Shown: piece after piece, positions 18,356-27,278 of the stretch
Position numbering within the stretch: position 1 is the stretch's first letter
Layout: every line of letters starts with the position of its first letter
Origin: Rhizobium sp. RU36D
GTDB lineage: Bacteria > Pseudomonadota > Alphaproteobacteria > Rhizobiales > Rhizobiaceae
Length of the DNA: 64,000 nucleotides
Direction of reading: 5' to 3'
NCBI RefSeq assembly: GCF_900176345.1
Contig: NZ_FWXU01000004.1
Location: 248,001-312,000 of the forward strand
Translations under genes and position numbers: made by a program
The notes under the pieces: generated by a model
Told to the model about the DNA's origin: nothing
Databases searched by the model: none
The model's input: the letters and a program-made list of their open reading frames with translations, nothing else

Positions 18356-19494
18356 CAATTGCTTCCTGTGGATTGCGCCGGATATCGGTCGTCCTGTGCG
18401 ATGTCCTTGGAGACGGGCATCAGCACGCGAAATGTGGTGCGGCTGGCCTGGCTGTCACATTCGACAATGCCGCCATGCCCGCCGATGATCTTGGCAACGA
18501 GGGCAAGGCCGAGGCCGGAACCGTTGGTCTTGGTGGTAATGAACGGATCGAAGAGATGCGGAAGAAGGTCCGAGGGCACCCCCGGTCCATTGTCGTGCAC
18601 GCAGAATTCCAGGGGTAGTGAGATCTTTTCCCGCGACCCGGCCACCGACAACCGGATGCCCGGTCGATACGCCGTCGTCAGCTGGATTTCACCATCCACC
18701 TTGTCGCCGACCGCCTCTGCCGCATTCTTGATCAGGTTGAGAAACACCTGCACCAGCTGGTCACGGTTGGCATAGACAGGCGGCAGCGATGGGTCGTAGC
18801 TTTCGACAATCTTGATGTTGCGGGCAAAACCCGCCTTGGCGATCGCCTTGACGTGATCCAGCACCGAATGGATGTTCAGCGCCGCCCGGTCCACCGGCCG
18901 CTCATCCGAGAAGACTTCCATCCGATCGACAAGCGACACGATCCGGTCGGTCTCGTCGCAAATCAGCCGCGTCAGGGCCCTGTCTTCATCTTCCACCGAG
19001 GTTTCGAGCAGCTGGGCAGCGCCGCGAATACCGGAGAGCGGGTTCTTGATTTCGTGGGCCAGCATGGAAGCGAGACCCGTCACTGAACGGGCAGCAGCGC
19101 GATGCGTCAACTGACGATCGATCTTGTCGGCCATGGAGCGTTCCTGGAAAACGACCACGACCGAACCCGGTTCGCTCAACACGGGCGCGACATAGAGATC
19201 GACGAGCTTGTCCTGGCCGAGACGCGGAGAGCTCAGGTCCACCCGGTACTCATTGACCGGTGCCTTGCGCTCCCGAACCTGGTCGATCAATGCCAGCAGC
19301 GGACTGCCGAAGGGAATGAAAGTGGAGACGCGGTAGCGCGCCAGATGGCTGGCGCTGGCGCCAAAAAAGGCTTCCGCCTCCCAATTGGCGAAGGCGATGT
19401 GACCGGCGGCATCCACGAGGATAACCGGGTTCTGGATGGCGTTGAGAACGGCCATGGCAAGCGCATTGCCACTGCCGAGAGTTCCGGAGCTCAT
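18355..19494 (-). CDS. ntrB: Nitrogen sensor histidine kinase/phosphatase NtrB
   Basis: A 379-residue soluble kinase that phosphorylates or dephosphorylates NtrC under control of PII proteins. It has an N-terminal PAS domain (about 10-120), the H-box with H147 in [10 protein letters not shown], and an ATP-binding domain. There is no membrane segment, as expected for the family. Its ATG overlaps the dusB stop (ATGA at 19494-19491) and its own stop overlaps ntrC, so the three genes are translationally linked. Confidence 0.96.
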   Translation of the reverse strand: MSSGTLGSGNALAMAVLNAIQNPVILVDAAGHIAFANWEAEAFFGASASHLARYRVSTFIPFGSPLLALIDQVRERKAPVNEYRVDLSSPRLGQDKLVDLYVAPVLSEPGSVVVVFQERSMADKIDRQLTHRAAARSVTGLASMLAHEIKNPLSGIRGAAQLLETSVEDEDRALTRLICDETDRIVSLVDRMEVFSDERPVDRAALNIHSVLDHVKAIAKAGFARNIKIVESYDPSLPPVYANRDQLVQVFLNLIKNAAEAVGDKVDGEIQLTTAYRPGIRLSVAGSREKISLPLEFCVHDNGPGVPSDLLPHLFDPFITTKTNGSGLGLALVAKIIGGHGGIVECDSQASRTTFRVLMPVSKDIAQDDRYPAQSTGSN

Positions 19495-20510
19495 GCCGCC
19501 TCCTTGCTATTGGTCGTCCATGCGCCGTCCAGATGTCGCCGCAGCGCCTCGGCCACAAACCGAGAATCTCTGGAGGTCATGATGGCTGCTTTGTCTTCAA
19601 CCGCCAGATTCGGCACAAACCGTTCCAGATACCAGCCGACATGTTTGCGGGCATGGCGCACGCCGACCTCTGGTCCATAATGCTCAAGCATCATTTCGTA
19701 GTGTTCGGCGGCGATAGAGCCAAAGCTTGCCGGTGGCGGCGCCTTGGCGCCGGCAAGCACGCCCGGATGCCATGGCCGGCCCTGGGCCGCACGTCCCAGC
19801 ATTACCGCATCGGCACCGGAGCGCCGCAGGATCTCCTGCGCATCCTCTTTCGTCTCGACATCGCCATTGGCGATCAGCGGAATGCGGATCACGTCACGAA
19901 CAGCAGCAATGGCATCCCAATCCGCCCGCCCCTCGTAAAACTGCATGCGGGTGCGGCCATGAACAGTGATCAGCTGCACCCCCGCCTGCTCGGCGCGTTT
20001 TGCGATATCAGGCGCGTTGATGGACTTCTCGTCCCAGCCAAGCCGCATCTTGACCGTGACCGGCACCGACACCGCCTTCACCACCGCCTCGATCAGCGAC
20101 AGCGCATGATCAGGTTCCCGCATCAATGCGGAGCCGGCATAGCCGCCGATCACTTTCTTTGCCGGACAGCCCATATTGATGTCGATGATATCTGCGCCAT
20201 TGTCAGCAGCAATCCGTGCGGCTTCCGCCAGCCAATGCGCTTCGCGGCCTGCCAACTGCACCATGTGCGGCTGGAAGCCGGCGGTCTTCAATCGGCTCCA
20301 TGATTCGGCCGCATTGAGCACCAGTTCACGGCTGGCGACCATCTCCGTCACGACCAGCCCGGCGCCATAGCGCATCGCCAGTTTCCGGAACGGCAAATCG
20401 GTCACGCCGGACATGGGCGCAAGCACCACGCGGTTGGCGACAGCGATCGGCCCGATGGAAAAAGGCGTATGAAGTGCGGCGGACTGCAACTGATTATCTT
20501 TCGGGCACAT
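19491..20510 (-). CDS. dusB: tRNA-dihydrouridine synthase (NifR3 family)
   Basis: A 339-residue FMN-dependent TIM-barrel enzyme that reduces specific uridines of tRNA to dihydrouridine. The catalytic cysteine is C115 in NMGCPAKKV, and the GSALM segment follows. In rhizobia and Rhodobacter this gene was first called nifR3 or orf1 and precedes ntrBC, as it does here, with an ATGA overlap to ntrB. The start is an ATG at 20510; the promoter region is shared with the divergent ispDF gene. Confidence 0.95.
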   Translation of the reverse strand: MCPKDNQLQSAALHTPFSIGPIAVANRVVLAPMSGVTDLPFRKLAMRYGAGLVVTEMVASRELVLNAAESWSRLKTAGFQPHMVQLAGREAHWLAEAARIAADNGADIIDINMGCPAKKVIGGYAGSALMREPDHALSLIEAVVKAVSVPVTVKMRLGWDEKSINAPDIAKRAEQAGVQLITVHGRTRMQFYEGRADWDAIAAVRDVIRIPLIANGDVETKEDAQEILRRSGADAVMLGRAAQGRPWHPGVLAGAKAPPPASFGSIAAEHYEMMLEHYGPEVGVRHARKHVGWYLERFVPNLAVEDKAAIMTSRDSRFVAEALRRHLDGAWTTNSKEAA

Positions 20511-20547
20511 GGGATTTCTGCACTATTTTTAGACAGTGTTTTACGCC

Positions 20548-20571
20548 TTGCCAAGTGGATTCCGTTGGCAA
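20548..20571. promoter_or_regulatory. Inverted repeat in the dusB/ispDF divergent promoter region
   Basis: TTGCCAA (20548-20554) and TTGGCAA (20565-20571) are perfect 7-base arms with a 10-base spacer, one helical turn centre to centre for a dimeric binding protein. It lies 38 bases upstream of dusB and 90 bases upstream of ispDF. The binding factor is unknown. Confidence 0.35.
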
Positions 20572-20661
20572 AGGCAAATTATCGCGCGACTGCTGGAAAA
20601 TCTCTGGTTCTGCGGTTAGACCCTGCTCCCATGGCTCCACTGTCTGGGATTTTCTGTGCAG

Positions 20662-21870
20662 ATGCAACATAGCAAGGCAACAACCACAGCCATTCTGATC
20701 GTTGCCGCCGGCCGCGGGGAACGGGCCGGTGTCTCGGTCGAAGGACCCAAGCAGTACCGCATGATTGGCGGCAAGCCTTTGATCGCCCACACACTTCAGG
20801 CCTTCGCGACGCATTCGAAGACATGGCCGATCGTCGTGGTGATTCACCGGGATGACGAACAACTCTTCGAAAAGGCATTGGCCTATCTGCCTGACAGGCA
20901 CCGCGTCACCGTCACCCATGGAGGCGCCACGCGGCAGGAATCCGTTCTTGCCGGGCTGAAGGCGCTGCAGGCCTTCCATCCTGATTACGTATTGATCCAG
21001 GATGCCGTCCGACCGTTCTGCGACGCACCATTGATCGACCGCGTGCTGCAATGCCTTGATACCGGCCCCCAAGGCGTCCTGCCCGCCATGCCCGTGACTG
21101 ATACGCTGAAGCGCGCGGAAACTAACGGCAAAGTGGCAGCGACTGTGTCGCGCCAAGGCTTGTTTGCGGCCCAGACCCCCCAGGGCTTTGCCTTCGCACC
21201 CATCCTAGCAGCGCATGAAGCAGCGGCGGCCAGCGGCAGGACCGATTTCACCGATGACGCCTCAATTGCGGAATGGGCTGGATTGACCGTTGAACTGGTC
21301 GAAGGCTCGCCCGATAATGTGAAACTCACCGTACAACGGGATATCGCCATGGCCGATGCCAAACTGTCCGCCGCCCTTCCCGATGTCCGCACAGGCAACG
21401 GTTATGACGTTCATCAGCTTGAACCGGGTGACGGCGTCACGCTCTGCGGCATCTTCATTGCCCATGACCAGGCGCTGAAGGGGCATTCCGATGCCGATGT
21501 CGCCTTGCATGCCCTGACGGACGCGCTGCTGGCCACCTGCGGCGCCGGCGATATCGGCGATCATTTCCCGCCTTCTGATCCGCAATGGCGGGGCGCTGCC
21601 TCCCGGATCTTCCTGGAGCACGCCGCCAAAATCGTTCGCGATGCCGGTGGCACGATCATGAATGCGGACATTTCCCTGATCGCCGAAGCACCGAAGATCG
21701 GCCCACACCGCCAGGCCATGCGGGAAAAACTGTCGGAAATCCTGGGGATCTCGCTTGACCGTTGCTCCGTGAAAGCCACAACCAACGAGAAGATCGGCTT
21801 CGTCGGCCGGCGCGAAGGAATTGCGGCAATCGCAACGGCAACCGTCGTCTTTGCGGGAGTTCGCCCATGA
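20662..21870 (+). CDS. ispDF: Bifunctional MEP cytidylyltransferase / MECDP synthase IspDF
   Basis: A 402-residue fusion of two non-adjacent steps of the methylerythritol phosphate isoprenoid pathway. The IspD half (1 to about 235) has the CTP-binding AAGRGERAG motif (15-23). The IspF half (about 243-402) has the zinc ligands D249, H251 and H283. The fusion is normal in alphaproteobacteria. I prefer the ATG at 20662 to a GTG two codons earlier. Its stop overlaps the cinA start (ATGA). Confidence 0.95.
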   Translation: MQHSKATTTAILIVAAGRGERAGVSVEGPKQYRMIGGKPLIAHTLQAFATHSKTWPIVVVIHRDDEQLFEKALAYLPDRHRVTVTHGGATRQESVLAGLKALQAFHPDYVLIQDAVRPFCDAPLIDRVLQCLDTGPQGVLPAMPVTDTLKRAETNGKVAATVSRQGLFAAQTPQGFAFAPILAAHEAAAASGRTDFTDDASIAEWAGLTVELVEGSPDNVKLTVQRDIAMADAKLSAALPDVRTGNGYDVHQLEPGDGVTLCGIFIAHDQALKGHSDADVALHALTDALLATCGAGDIGDHFPPSDPQWRGAASRIFLEHAAKIVRDAGGTIMNADISLIAEAPKIGPHRQAMREKLSEILGISLDRCSVKATTNEKIGFVGRREGIAAIATATVVFAGVRP

Positions 21871-22364
21871 GCCTGTTTCCAGCCGAAATCGAAAAGCTGG
21901 CCGCACAGGTCATCCAGGCCTATTCCATCAGGAATTTCACCATATCGACCGCCGAATCCTGCACCGGCGGGCTCATTTCAGGTGCCTTGACGGAGATCGC
22001 CGGCTCCTCGCAGGTGGTGGATCGCGGCTTCGTGACCTATTCGAACCAGGCGAAGATGACCCTGCTCGACGTGAAGCTTGATACGCTCACGCGCCATGGT
22101 GCCGTTTCGCGCGAAACCGCAGTCGAAATGGTAAGTGGTGCCTTGCTGAAATCCGGCACGACGCACGCCGTCGCCGTCACGGGCATTGCTGGCCCCGGTG
22201 GTGGTTCAGCGGAAAAACCGGTGGGGTTGGTACACCTGGCGGCTCAGTCGCAGGATGGCAGATTTCTCCACCGGGAGATGCGCTACGGAGACCTTGGCCG
22301 CACGGACATCCGGCTGGCCACGGTGAAGACAGCGCTGGAAATGCTGCTTCAACTCACGGAATAG
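21867..22364 (+). CDS. cinA: CinA-type nicotinamide-nucleotide amidase (PncC)
   Basis: A 165-residue stand-alone CinA C-terminal domain, which deamidates nicotinamide mononucleotide in NAD recycling. The signature segments AESCTGG (29-35) and TGIAGPGGG are present; the N-terminal COG1058 domain of full-length CinA is absent, as in rhizobia generally. The start at 21867 overlaps the ispDF stop by four bases, indicating translational coupling. A small hairpin (22363-22376) without a T tract follows the stop. Confidence 0.92.
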   Translation: MSLFPAEIEKLAAQVIQAYSIRNFTISTAESCTGGLISGALTEIAGSSQVVDRGFVTYSNQAKMTLLDVKLDTLTRHGAVSRETAVEMVSGALLKSGTTHAVAVTGIAGPGGGSAEKPVGLVHLAAQSQDGRFLHREMRYGDLGRTDIRLATVKTALEMLLQLTE

Positions 22365-22378
22365 CCGCAAGCGGCTGC

Positions 22379-22825
22379 TCACCCATAAACCTTGTCGGCC
22401 CTAGCCTCGAAGGCTTCGGCAAACATGCGGAAGGCGCGGTCGAACATCGACCCCATGAGGGCGCCGAGGATGCGGCTCTTGAACTCATAGTCGATAAAGA
22501 AGTGAACCGAGCAGCCACCGTCGGCTGACGGTTCGAAACGCCAGCGATTGTCGAGATATTTGAACGGCCCTTCGATGTATTTAACATCGATCACCCGTTC
22601 GGCCTCGTTCAGCAGCACCTGGGTGGTGAATGTCTCGCGGATCGCCTTGTAGCCGACCGTCATGTCGGCCACCAGCAGCACCTTTCCATCGCGCTCCTTG
22701 CGCGAACGCACGTTGAGCGCCTCGCAGAGCGGCAGGAATTCAGGATAGCGCTCGACATCGGCAACGAGGTCGTACATCCGGTCTGGAGAGTGCTTGACGG
22801 GGCGGCGGGTTTCAAATTGCGGCAT
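22379..22825 (-). CDS. Coq10/RatA-like START-domain protein
   Basis: A 148-residue polyketide cyclase/START-fold protein of the COQ10-RatA family. Mitochondrial Coq10 binds ubiquinone and aids its delivery or synthesis; bacterial RatA was described as a ribosome-association toxin, but in rhizobia the ubiquinone role is more likely. The N-terminal PQFETRRPVKHSPDRMYDLV stretch and the conserved FKYLDNRWRF segment are typical. It is convergent with cinA and close to lipA. No catalytic residues are expected. Confidence 0.85.
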   Translation of the reverse strand: MPQFETRRPVKHSPDRMYDLVADVERYPEFLPLCEALNVRSRKERDGKVLLVADMTVGYKAIRETFTTQVLLNEAERVIDVKYIEGPFKYLDNRWRFEPSADGGCSVHFFIDYEFKSRILGALMGSMFDRAFRMFAEAFEARADKVYG

Positions 22826-22834
22826 AGGCCGGAC

Positions 22835-23401
22835 TTAAGCAGGCAGGCCGGCAAGATCAAGGAGTTTGCGGGCTTGCCTGCGTGATTTCATCACGAAAAC
22901 CGGCACATCTGGCCCATGTTTGTCCAATCCGGCAATGATGCGCGGTGTCTGCACGGCTTCGAACGTCCATATATATCGGAGGAACTGCCATTCCAGCCGT
23001 TCCGGACAACCCGGCGCCATATCGGGTCGCGAGCGTCTGGCATATTTGAACCGACGACTGATCACGCCCCACAGACACAGCCAGCGCGGCATCCGCACCC
23101 AGATCACCAGATCAGCCCGTGGCAGTCTGAGGTCGAAGGACGAGGTGCTGGTGCCATCGGTAATCCACCGTTCTCCCTTCACCGCCTCGGCAATCAGTTC
23201 CCGCCGCTCGCTCGCCGGGCGTTCCTTCCAGCCTGGCAGCCAGATGACATCACGATCGAAGGACACGTATTTCAATTTGAAATGCGCGGCGATCTTCTGC
23301 GCCAGGGTACTTTTCCCGCCACCGGAACAACCGATCACAACGATTCGGCGCGCCTCGCGAAGCGTTTCCCCAGCGGTGGCGATATCAATATGGGAGGGCA
23401 T
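22835..23401 (-). CDS. P-loop nucleoside/shikimate kinase-like protein (FlaR/AK-like)
   Basis: A 188-residue P-loop protein with a Walker A motif GCSGGGKST at 24-32 and general similarity to the DNA topology modulation (FlaR) and adenylate-kinase-like group. The substrate is unknown. I place the start at 23401 because GGAG lies six bases upstream; the open frame runs further back into lipA but that part looks spurious. It lies between lipA and the Coq10-like gene on the same strand. Confidence 0.78.
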   Translation of the reverse strand: MPSHIDIATAGETLREARRIVVIGCSGGGKSTLAQKIAAHFKLKYVSFDRDVIWLPGWKERPASERRELIAEAVKGERWITDGTSTSSFDLRLPRADLVIWVRMPRWLCLWGVISRRFKYARRSRPDMAPGCPERLEWQFLRYIWTFEAVQTPRIIAGLDKHGPDVPVFVMKSRRQARKLLDLAGLPA

Positions 23402-23450
23402 GGCTGGCTCCATGAAAAAAGCCACCCATACCGCCGCGATGACGAAAACT

Positions 23451-24422
23451 CTATGACGCCGGAACGAAAAGCTTGCGCTCCCGCGCCGCCTTAAGCCGGG
23501 CAAAATCATCCCCGGCATGATGTGAGGAGCGTGTGAGCGGGCTGGACGACACCATCAGGAAGCCCTTGGCATAGGCGACCGTCTCGTAGGACTTGAACTC
23601 GTCAGGTGTGACGAAGCGGTCGACCTTATGGTGCTTGCGGGTCGGCTGCAGATATTGGCCAATAGTCAGAAAGTCGACATCCGCCGTGCGCAGGTCGTCC
23701 ATCAGTTGCAGCACTTCGTTGCGCTCCTCGCCCAGGCCCACCATGATGCCGGACTTGGTGAACATGGTTGGGTCGAGTTCCTTGACCCGCTGCAGCAGCC
23801 GCAGCGAATGGAAGTAGCGCGCGCCGGGACGGACCGTCAGGTAATTGCCAGGTACCGTCTCCATATTGTGGTTGAAGACGTCGGGCTTGGCAGCAACGAC
23901 CCGCTCCAGGGCGCCCGGCTTCTTCAGGAAGTCGGGCGTCAGGATCTCGATAGTGGTGGAAGGCGAAGCGGCACGGATCGCCCAGATCACCTTCTCGAAA
24001 TGCTCCGCGCCACCATCGTCCAGATCGTCGCGGTCGACCGACGTGATGACTACGTGGCTGAGACCCATTTCCCGCACGGCCTTGGCCACGTTTTCGGGCT
24101 CTGCCATGTCGAGCGCATTCGGCTTGCCGGTCGCGACGTTGCAGAAGGCGCAGGCCCGGGTACAGATCTCGCCCATGATCATGAAGGTGGCGTGCTTCTT
24201 GTCCCAGCACTCGCCGATATTCGGGCAGCCGGCTTCCTCGCAGACGGTGACGAGCTTGTGCTCCTTCACGATCGAGCGTGTTTCGGCATAGCCTTTCGAC
24301 GTCGGAGCCTTGACGCGAATCCACTCCGGCTTGCGCAACACCTCGGTGTCGGGCTTGTGCGCCTTTTCCGGGTGGCGGACACGCTTTTCGTCCAGATTGG
24401 TCCTGTCGAGGATCGTTACCAT
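23451..24422 (-). CDS. lipA: Lipoyl synthase
   Basis: A 323-residue radical-SAM enzyme that inserts two sulfurs into octanoyl chains on lipoyl domains. Both 4Fe-4S clusters are visible: the auxiliary cluster cysteines C61, C66 and C72, and the radical-SAM set C87, C91 and C94. The C-terminal RSS motif (298-300) that completes the auxiliary cluster is also present. Its products are needed by PdhB and PdhC encoded downstream in this window, which both carry lipoyl domains. Confidence 0.97.
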   Translation of the reverse strand: MVTILDRTNLDEKRVRHPEKAHKPDTEVLRKPEWIRVKAPTSKGYAETRSIVKEHKLVTVCEEAGCPNIGECWDKKHATFMIMGEICTRACAFCNVATGKPNALDMAEPENVAKAVREMGLSHVVITSVDRDDLDDGGAEHFEKVIWAIRAASPSTTIEILTPDFLKKPGALERVVAAKPDVFNHNMETVPGNYLTVRPGARYFHSLRLLQRVKELDPTMFTKSGIMVGLGEERNEVLQLMDDLRTADVDFLTIGQYLQPTRKHHKVDRFVTPDEFKSYETVAYAKGFLMVSSSPLTRSSHHAGDDFARLKAARERKLFVPAS

Positions 24423-24459
24423 GATGCCTAATCCGATTGGGCCGCGTCTCGCGACCTGT

Positions 24460-24714
24460 TTATCGCCGTACGAGCTTCACGACGAAGAGAAGAATGGACG
24501 AGCCGATGAAACTGGTGATCAGATAGCCCAGCCAGTCGCCTTCAACGCCGATACCGAGCCTACGGAAGATCGCGGCCGCCATCACCGCGCCAACGATGCC
24601 GATGATGATGTTCATGACGATGCCGAACCGCATGTTCATGAACTTGCCGGCCAGCCAGCCGGCAAGGCCGCCCACCACGATCGTCACGAACCAGCCAATC
24701 TCAAATCCGCTCAT
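24460..24714 (-). CDS. GlsB/YeaQ/YmgE family small membrane protein
   Basis: An 84-residue, glycine-rich protein with three hydrophobic segments and the [10 protein letters not shown] motif of the transglycosylase-associated (GlsB/YeaQ/YmgE) family. It sits in the inner membrane; family members are often stress-induced, but no biochemical role is established. It is between lipA and lpdA on the same strand, with an inverted repeat and an AT-rich CTATATAAG stretch just upstream. Confidence 0.88.
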   Translation of the reverse strand: MSGFEIGWFVTIVVGGLAGWLAGKFMNMRFGIVMNIIIGIVGAVMAAAIFRRLGIGVEGDWLGYLITSFIGSSILLFVVKLVRR

Positions 24715-24733
24715 CTTTATCTCCGCACGACAC

Positions 24734-24762
24734 GTCCCGCACGCCTATATAAGCCGCGGGAC
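24734..24762. repeat. Inverted repeat between lpdA and the GlsB-family gene
   Basis: GTCCCGC (24734-24740) and GCGGGAC (24756-24762) form a 7-base stem with a 15-base AT-rich loop, between the lpdA stop and the start of the small membrane protein gene. There is no T tract, so it could be a weak terminator of lpdA or an operator of the downstream gene. Confidence 0.35.
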
Positions 24763-24778
24763 TGGCTCTCACAACGGC

Positions 24779-26224
24779 TCAGGCGTTGAGCACCCGGCCA
24801 TAGGCGTCCAGCACGCTTTCCTTCATCGACTCCGAAATGGTCGGATGCGGGAAGATCGTGTGGATCAGGTCTTCTTCCGTCGTCTCAAGGTTCATGGCGA
24901 CGACGAAGCCCTGGATCAGTTCGGTCACCTCGGCGCCAACCATGTGAGCTCCAAGCAGCTCGCCCGTCTTCTTGTCGAAGATGGTCTTCACCAGGCCCTG
25001 GTCCTCGCCGAGCGCCACGGCCTTGCCGTTGGCCGCAAACGAGAAGCGGCCGACCCTGATGTCGCGGCCTTCGGCCTTGGCCTTGGCTTCCGTGAGGCCC
25101 ACCGACGCGACCTGCGGATGGCAATAGGTGCAGCCAGGAATCTTGGCCTTGTCCATCGGATGGACGTTCGGAAGTCCGGCAATCTTCTCTACGCAGATCA
25201 CGGCCTCATGCTCGGCCTTGTGCGCCAGAAGCGGCGGACCGGCGACGTCGCCGATCGCGTAGATGCCGGGAACGCTGGTCTTGCCATAGCCATCGATGAC
25301 GATGAAGCCGCGATCGGTCTTGACGCCGACGCTCTCCAGGCCGATGCCCTCGATATTGGCCTGGACACCGACAGCCGAGATCATCCGGTCGGCGGTGATC
25401 TTCTCGACCGTGCCGTCCTTCTTCTCGACATGGGCGGTGATGGAATTGGCAGCCTTTTCGACCTTGGCGACTTTGGCTTCCAGCAGGATCTTCATGCCCT
25501 GCTTTTCAAACTGCTTCTTGGCGAGCGCCGAGATCTCCGCGTCCTCGACCGGCATCACCTGACTCATAACCTCGACGACGGTCACATCGACGCCCATGGT
25601 GCGGTAGAAGGAGGCGAATTCGATGCCGATGGCGCCCGACCCCATGACGAGCAGCGACTTCGGCATTTCCTCGGGCTTCATTGCCTCGAAATAGGTCCAG
25701 ATCAGCTTGCCATCCGGCTCCAGGCCCGGCAGCGCACGGGGACGCGCACCGGTCGCGACGATGATGTGCTTGGCTGTATAGGTGCCCTCGCCCAGCGTGT
25801 TCTTCGGCACAGGCCCCATTGGCTCGACGGGCTTCTTGGTGGTCTTGCCGACGACGATCTCGCCCGGCTTGGTGATTTTGGCTTCACCCCAGATGATGTC
25901 GACCTTGTTCTTCTTGAACAGGAAGCCGACGCCGTTGTTCATCCGGTGCGCGATGCCGCGCGAGCGGGCGACGATTGCCTTGACGTCGGGCTTGATGGTG
26001 CCCTCCAGCGTCAGGCCGTAGTCTTTGGCATGGGTGGCGGTGTGCATCACATCGGCCGAGCGCAGCAGCGCCTTGGTGGGGATGCAGCCCCAGTTGGAGC
26101 AGATGCCGGCCAGATGCTCGCGCTCGACGACGGCAACCTTCATGCCAAGCTGTGATGCCCTGATGGCGGCGATGTAGCCGCCGGGCCCGGAACCGATTAC
26201 GATGACGTCATATGCGTTTGACAC
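24779..26224 (-). CDS. lpdA: Dihydrolipoyl dehydrogenase (E3 of pyruvate dehydrogenase)
   Basis: A 481-residue FAD disulfide oxidoreductase that reoxidises dihydrolipoyl groups of the PDH complex. The FAD motif GSGPGG (11-16), the redox disulfide C42/C47 in CSNWGC and the C-terminal catalytic H460-P-T-I-S-E465 are all present. The start is a GTG at 26224 with a GAGGAG site ten bases upstream; an in-frame stop just before rules out a longer form. It is the last PDH gene of the cluster, separated from pdhABC by an SGNH hydrolase and a DUF465 gene. Read-through from the FNR-type promoter ahead of the DUF465 gene is possible. Confidence 0.96.
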   Translation of the reverse strand: MSNAYDVIVIGSGPGGYIAAIRASQLGMKVAVVEREHLAGICSNWGCIPTKALLRSADVMHTATHAKDYGLTLEGTIKPDVKAIVARSRGIAHRMNNGVGFLFKKNKVDIIWGEAKITKPGEIVVGKTTKKPVEPMGPVPKNTLGEGTYTAKHIIVATGARPRALPGLEPDGKLIWTYFEAMKPEEMPKSLLVMGSGAIGIEFASFYRTMGVDVTVVEVMSQVMPVEDAEISALAKKQFEKQGMKILLEAKVAKVEKAANSITAHVEKKDGTVEKITADRMISAVGVQANIEGIGLESVGVKTDRGFIVIDGYGKTSVPGIYAIGDVAGPPLLAHKAEHEAVICVEKIAGLPNVHPMDKAKIPGCTYCHPQVASVGLTEAKAKAEGRDIRVGRFSFAANGKAVALGEDQGLVKTIFDKKTGELLGAHMVGAEVTELIQGFVVAMNLETTEEDLIHTIFPHPTISESMKESVLDAYGRVLNA

Positions 26225-26252
26225 TGGTCTTCATCTCCTCTTGGTCGGTTGA

Positions 26253-26272
26253 GGTCCCCGGTCAAGGGGACC
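26253..26272. repeat. GC-rich hairpin upstream of lpdA
   Basis: GGTCCCC (26253-26259) and GGGGACC (26266-26272) form a perfect 7-base stem with a 6-base loop, between the DUF465 stop and the lpdA start. No T tract follows, so it is not a classical terminator; it could protect or attenuate the message between the two genes. Confidence 0.4.
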
Positions 26273-26299
26273 CGTCCCGGCGGGATGGAGACGGATGGG

Positions 26300-26539
26300 T
26301 CACGCCCGCGTCAGCATCCCGTAAATTTCGTCCTTCAGAACCATTCGCTGCTTGCGCATGTTTTCCATATGCGCGTCGCCAACCGGCTCCACATCCGTTT
26401 CCGCACGATGAATGGCCCGGTTCACATCGTGGTATTCGTCAAAGAGCCTGGCGAAGCGGGCATCCCCGGTCTTCAAAGCGTGCATCTTGTCCAGATGCTC
26501 GGGAAATTCCTGCGCCAGTTCGTGGGGCGTGTTCGACAT
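26300..26539 (-). CDS. DUF465 (YdcH) family small protein
   Basis: A 79-residue, largely helical, charged protein of the DUF465/YdcH family. No biochemical function is established for the family, and no membrane segment or cysteine motif is visible. An AGAGGAG ribosome binding site lies a few bases before the ATG. It lies between an SGNH hydrolase gene and lpdA and is preceded by a perfect FNR/FixK-type site and a -10-like box, suggesting microaerobic induction. Confidence 0.85.
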   Translation of the reverse strand: MSNTPHELAQEFPEHLDKMHALKTGDARFARLFDEYHDVNRAIHRAETDVEPVGDAHMENMRKQRMVLKDEIYGMLTRA

Positions 26540-26572
26540 CCGATATCTCCTCTATGGTCGGTTGATATCGTC

Positions 26573-26613
26573 AATCTAGTCCGCGAACGCCCCTTCTCCT
26601 TGATCTCAATCAA
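26573..26613 (-). promoter_or_regulatory. FNR/FixK-type site (anaerobox) and -10 box ahead of the DUF465 gene
   Basis: TTGATctcaATCAA at 26600-26613 is an exact match to the FNR/FixK/FnrN consensus TTGAT-N4-ATCAA. On the minus strand a TAGATT hexamer lies at 26578-26573. If transcription starts near 26565, the site is centred at about -41.5, the geometry of class II FNR-dependent promoters. It drives toward the DUF465 gene (ATG at 26539) and possibly lpdA. Which regulator binds cannot be told from sequence. Confidence 0.65.
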
Positions 26614-26624
26614 CAATCCGGCCT

Positions 26625-27263
26625 TCAAAGGCCGAGCATCATCCGCACCACCGGCTCCAGCCCGCGTCCCACCGCCCGGGTATTCTCTGCATCCAGATGG
26701 ATGCCGTCGAGCGGCGTGGTCTTGGCAACCGAGCCGGCATCGAAAAAGCCGCAGCCGAGTTCATCCGCCAGATCGCGATACATGCTGGCCAGCATGACCG
26801 ATTCCTCGACAGCACCGCGAAACATCGCGGCGAAGAAGGCATTGGCCGTTTCGCAGGCGGGTGGCGGGGACACGATCAGGATTTCGGGTCCCTCGAACTC
26901 GAAACCCCAGTCGTGACTGCGCACCAACCGCACCAGTCGCTTCATGCCACTCATGGCGAGGATCGCAGAGCCTGCGATCCCGCGTTTCATGTCGTTGGTC
27001 CCGAGCATGATGATCACGAGGTCGAGCGGCTTGTGGCTTTCCAGCACACTCGGCAACAGCTTGACCCCGTTGCGCTCGCAATCCGCGAGATGGTCGTCAT
27101 AGGCCGTGGTGCGCCCGTTCAGGCCTTCCGGAATCACCCGGACCCCGTGTCCGAGCGCCTTCTGCAATACACTCGTCCAGCGATCCTCATAGGCATGACG
27201 ACCCAGGTTCACCGGGTCGTATCCCCATGTCAGGCTGTCACCGAAGGCTAGAACGGACTTCAT
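26625..27263 (-). CDS. SGNH/GDSL-family hydrolase (arylesterase-like)
   Basis: A 212-residue SGNH hydrolase with the nucleophile S10 in GDSLT, an oxyanion-type GTND motif and the catalytic D186/H189 pair in DGIHLD. There is no signal peptide, so it is cytoplasmic. The family covers esterases, thioesterases and acyl-CoA hydrolases; substrate is unknown. It starts 15 bases after pdhC and is likely in the same transcription unit, which invites a link to acyl or lipoyl metabolism, though only by position. Confidence 0.88.
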   Translation of the reverse strand: MKSVLAFGDSLTWGYDPVNLGRHAYEDRWTSVLQKALGHGVRVIPEGLNGRTTAYDDHLADCERNGVKLLPSVLESHKPLDLVIIMLGTNDMKRGIAGSAILAMSGMKRLVRLVRSHDWGFEFEGPEILIVSPPPACETANAFFAAMFRGAVEESVMLASMYRDLADELGCGFFDAGSVAKTTPLDGIHLDAENTRAVGRGLEPVVRMMLGL

Positions 27264-27278
27264 GCGACCGCCCCTCGG

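Noticed and set aside
22363-22376. Small hairpin between cinA and the Coq10-like gene
   Set aside because: Two-base loop and no T tract, so not convincing as a terminator.
24596-26155. Long antisense open frame opposite lpdA (519 codons)
   Set aside because: Low-complexity mirror of lpdA with no known motif.
26562-26574. TTGATatcGTCAA as a second FNR site
   Set aside because: The spacer is three bases instead of four, and it overlaps the likely -10 box.
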